NCBI GenBank assembly: GCA_002419465.1
Contig: DIGE01000003.1
Coordinates: forward strand, 1 to 13,060
Direction of reading: 5' to 3'
Length of the DNA stretch: 13,060 nt
Origin: Geobacter sp. UBA5730
GTDB lineage: Bacteria > Desulfobacterota > Desulfuromonadia > Geobacterales > Pseudopelobacteraceae
The position numbers and the translations under genes are program-made. Shown in pieces: positions 12,322-13,060 of this stretch. Each line of letters begins with the position of its first letter. Within the stretch, counting starts at the first letter, position 1. A model generated the notes under the pieces. It made no database searches and had not been told where the DNA came from. It saw nothing but the letters and a program-made list of their open reading frames with translations.

Positions 12322-13060
12322 AACGCCATCCCCTGTTCATCATGCTGGGTTGCCTGAGCCTGGTGCTGCTGCTGTCGCTCTCCCTAGGTCAGCAGACCAT
12401 CAATCCCTTTCATCTTGACCCGTTGCAACTGAAGATTGTGCTGGAGTTGCGTCTGCCCAGAATCGTGGTGGCGTTGCTGATGGGGGCTTCGCTGGGGGTG
12501 GCCGGCGCGATCCTGCAGGGGGTCTTTCGTAATCCGCTGGCTGACCCCTACGTGCTGGGTACCTCCAGCGGCGCAGCCCTGGCCGCGGCCTTCGGCCTGT
12601 TGGCGTCTCAGGGAAGTACGGTCTGGCTGGTGCCGTGCCTGGCGCTGGGCGGAGCCTTGGCAACCAGCGGGGTGGTGGTGGCTCTGGGGCGGGACGCCTG
12701 GGGGGTGCGGGCGGAGCGGTTGCTGTTGGCCGGGGTGGGGATCGGTTTCTTCCTCTCCGCCATTCTGATGCTGGTGATGTCCCTGGCTCAGGCCGACGGG
12801 GTCAAACGGGCCTTGCTCTGGATGGCCGGCGATCTGGCCGGGGCTGATTGGTCTGTGGTGCCGGTGGCGGGTCTGCTGATGCTGTGCGGGTTTGGGTTGG
12901 CGCTGTCGCGGCGACGGGGCCTGAACGCTCTGACCCTGGGTGATGAAGTGGCCTTCGGGTTGGGATTGGAGCCGGGGCGGGAGCGGACCCTGCTGGTGCT
13001 GGCCGCCTCGTTGTTGACCGCGGCCTCGGTTGCCCTGGGCGGGATTGTCGGCTTTGTGGG
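12318..13060 (+). CDS. btuC: B12 ABC transporter permease, FecCD family (3' end outside window)
   Basis: The GTG start overlaps the btuF stop (GTGA), with AAAGG (12304-12308) 9 nt upstream. 247 codons are visible and stay open to the window end. The protein is a polytopic inner-membrane permease with many hydrophobic helices and the FecCD/BtuC signatures: LRLPRIVVALLMGASLGVAG (44-63), ILQGVFRNPLADPYVLG (65-81), TSSGAALAAA and, near the edge, ALGGIVGFVG, which normally continues into LIVPH. Two copies form the channel with the ATPase BtuD, expected just downstream. Family members also move iron-siderophores and heme; B12 is assigned from context. Confidence 0.92.
   Translation, partial: MKRHPLFIMLGCLSLVLLLSLSLGQQTINPFHLDPLQLKIVLELRLPRIVVALLMGASLGVAGAILQGVFRNPLADPYVLGTSSGAALAAAFGLLASQGSTVWLVPCLALGGALATSGVVVALGRDAWGVRAERLLLAGVGIGFFLSAILMLVMSLAQADGVKRALLWMAGDLAGADWSVVPVAGLLMLCGFGLALSRRRGLNALTLGDEVAFGLGLEPGRERTLLVLAASLLTAASVALGGIVGFV

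Noticed and set aside
1..13060. CRISPR arrays, insertion sequences, tRNA or rRNA genes
   Set aside because: No regularly spaced repeats, transposase genes with terminal repeats, or tRNA/rRNA patterns were recognised by eye in the window.

Overview
The window looks like a chromosomal segment of a Gram-negative, anaerobic-type bacterium with periplasmic cytochromes, most likely a deltaproteobacterium of the Geobacter/Trichlorobacter group. The reasons are a c3-type three-heme cytochrome domain, an OmpH/Skp periplasmic chaperone, a TonB-dependent B12 receptor, a candidate sigma-54 promoter and abundant two-component/chemotaxis signalling. The lineage is an inference from gene content, not a database match.

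Layout, left to right. (1) 1-714: the 3' end of an ABC-F ATPase of the Uup type, followed by a perfect 15-bp terminator hairpin. (2) 829-1432: a HigB/HigA-type toxin-antitoxin pair, possibly with a leaderless toxin mRNA. (3) 1592-3418, minus strand: a Skp-like chaperone with a Pro/Thr linker, then 18 nt later a short methyl-accepting chemotaxis protein with almost no periplasmic part, ended by an intrinsic terminator. (4) 3419-3804: a long intergenic stretch with a sigma-54-like element, a 7-nt direct repeat one helical turn apart and a possible 21-aa membrane peptide. (5) 3805-6257: a LytS/LytR-type sensor kinase and LytTR response regulator with overlapping ATGA. (6) 6490-8966: a compact cassette of a Tat-exported FMN-dependent 2-hydroxyacid dehydrogenase-like flavoprotein with a four-cysteine cluster, a three-heme cytochrome c fused to a PstS-like ligand-binding domain, and a small TatA. 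(7) 8967-13060: two cobalamin riboswitches in tandem with an intrinsic terminator between them, controlling btuB, btuF and btuC (the last cut by the window edge).

How the parts may work together. The btu block is a standard B12 import system: outer-membrane receptor, periplasmic binding protein and inner-membrane permease. The first riboswitch can act by transcription termination. The second sits just before the btuB ribosome binding site and can act on translation. The flavoprotein/cytochrome/TatA cassette is the most novel-looking part. A folded flavin enzyme would leave by the Tat route, perhaps helped by its own TatA, and pass electrons in the periplasm to a cytochrome that also carries a small-ligand binding domain. 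Members of the LytS/LytR-like families respond to pyruvate in other bacteria, and the flavoprotein family makes 2-oxoacids such as pyruvate from 2-hydroxyacids such as lactate, so a sensing link between regions 5 and 6 is plausible but unproven.
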